Assembly (NCBI GenBank): GCA_027624045.1
Contig: JAQBUE010000007.1
Span: forward strand, 1 to 56,494
DNA length: 56,494 nt
Direction: 5' to 3'
From: Acidobacteriota bacterium
Lineage (GTDB): Bacteria > Acidobacteriota > Terriglobia > Bryobacterales > UBA6623
In this document: piece by piece, positions 55,981 to 56,494 of the stretch
Layout: every line of letters starts with the position of its first letter
Numbering within the stretch: position 1 is the first letter of the stretch
Position numbers and translations under genes: made by a program
Notes under the pieces: generated by a model
What the model was told of the DNA's origin: nothing
What the model saw: the letters and a program-made list of their open reading frames with translations, nothing else
The model's database searches: none

Positions 55981-56494
55981 CTATTGTGGAGCATCCGACT
56001 CCCCAAGAATCCCGGTCGCCCCCTGGATCCTCCCCTGCCGCAGGGACCGCTTGAACTGTGCCCGCAGGGCCCCACGCATCGCCCACACAAAAATCAGCCA
56101 CGGAGGGATCGCGAGCACGTAGGGCGGCAGCGCAACACTGTTACGAATCGTCTCCAGAGCCAGCAGCACGGGCAGCAGGGGGATCCAGCTTCGCCAGACA
56201 AATCCCCAAAAGGCCAGCCCCGTATCCTTCCACGAGATTCTCCAAATCAGGCCCGGGATGTTCCTCTCTAAGGCTCGACGCATGGACCAACCCCACAACA
56301 AAATTCCTGGACCCTGCCAGACCGCCAAGATGGCGAAGTTCGGTATCGGAAGCCTCGCGAAGTCAACGCGCCCGATCAGTGCTCCCAGCAACGCCCACCA
56401 AAGCAGAGTAGCCATTCCGCCGACGACGGCTGTAAACGGCGGAGCGAAAATAGACCACAGAGCGGCGATTCGAGGCCGTTCACGGGCGGCGCAA
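55981..56494 (-). CDS. Multi-pass membrane protein, 5' end outside the window
   Basis: The frame is open from 55981 to the window end and reads as a continuous membrane protein: a segment before ATG 56415 (RERPRIAALWSIFAPPFTAVVGG) continues into TLLWWALLGALIG, FAILAVWQGPGILLWGW, WRSWIPLLPVLLAL and YVLAIPPWLIFVWAM, then a basic cytoplasmic tail. The start is therefore probably beyond the window; ATG 56415 is an internal option. No family recognised. The 185 bases between it and the convergent small membrane protein hold no clear gene. Confidence 0.55.
   Translation of the reverse strand, partial: CAARERPRIAALWSIFAPPFTAVVGGMATLLWWALLGALIGRVDFARLPIPNFAILAVWQGPGILLWGWSMRRALERNIPGLIWRISWKDTGLAFWGFVWRSWIPLLPVLLALETIRNSVALPPYVLAIPPWLIFVWAMRGALRAQFKRSLRQGRIQGATGILGESDAPQ

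Overview
The window looks like a chromosomal segment of an Acidobacteriota bacterium, most likely of the Bryobacterales/Solibacter type. This rests on gene content only: the adjacent cytochrome-type DUF1592-family and DUF1552 genes, a Gfo/Idh/MocA protein with a Tat leader, an FG-GAP remnant, a secreted bicupin, a PQQ dehydrogenase with a fused cytochrome domain, a Lon protease with Lys/Arg/Ala-rich stretches, and a GC-rich sequence with GTG/TTG starts. No rRNA is present to confirm it. The cell appears Gram-negative (lipopolysaccharide heptosyltransferase, many secreted proteins).

Layout. 1-2.2 kb: a family 2-like glycosyltransferase whose 3' side abuts a 5'-truncated group II intron (C-terminal half of the reverse transcriptase/maturase plus RNA domains V and VI), followed by a short repeat pair. 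2.2-12.3 kb: a HicB-like protein, a secreted alpha/beta hydrolase, a secreted bicupin, a TerB-like protein, a His-rich secreted protein, an RfaE2-like nucleotidyltransferase coupled to a heptosyltransferase, an SGNH hydrolase, a 189-bp inverted-repeat element, a redoxin, a CPBP membrane protease and a coupled secreted protein. 12.4-25.1 kb: housekeeping genes gap-pgk, feoAB, a HigBA toxin-antitoxin pair, lon, pheA, der, folE, two 6-pyruvoyl-tetrahydropterin-synthase-like genes, a ResA/TlpA-like thioredoxin and tRNA-Ser(GCT).

25.1-39.7 kb is the standout. Downstream of the tRNA and a 1.2-kb stretch without a convincing gene lies a tightly packed operon: a short coupled ORF, a SulP anion transporter, a DabA (DUF2309) protein with all four expected zinc/active-site residues, then MrpE-, MrpF-, MrpG-, MrpA-C-terminal/MbhDE-, MrpB-, MrpC- and MrpD-like subunits, a long NuoL-like protein, a second short coupled ORF and a NuoM-like protein. 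Most junctions overlap by 4-8 bases. I read it as one membrane complex that couples cation or proton flow through three antiporter-like subunits to CO2 hydration/bicarbonate capture by DabA, with SulP as a second anion route. It is followed by remnants of an IS transposase and a tyrosine recombinase, so the block may be an acquired island next to tRNA-Ser.

39.7-56.5 kb: a Gfo/Idh/MocA oxidoreductase, an FG-GAP gene remnant, the DUF1592/DUF1552 pair, a secreted protein of unknown function, a PQQ alcohol dehydrogenase with a lanthanide-type Asp-Tyr-Asp signature, a TSUP transporter, tyrS, purN-purM, a P1-family aminopeptidase, a ribbon-helix-helix protein with a small membrane protein, and a membrane protein cut by the window edge.
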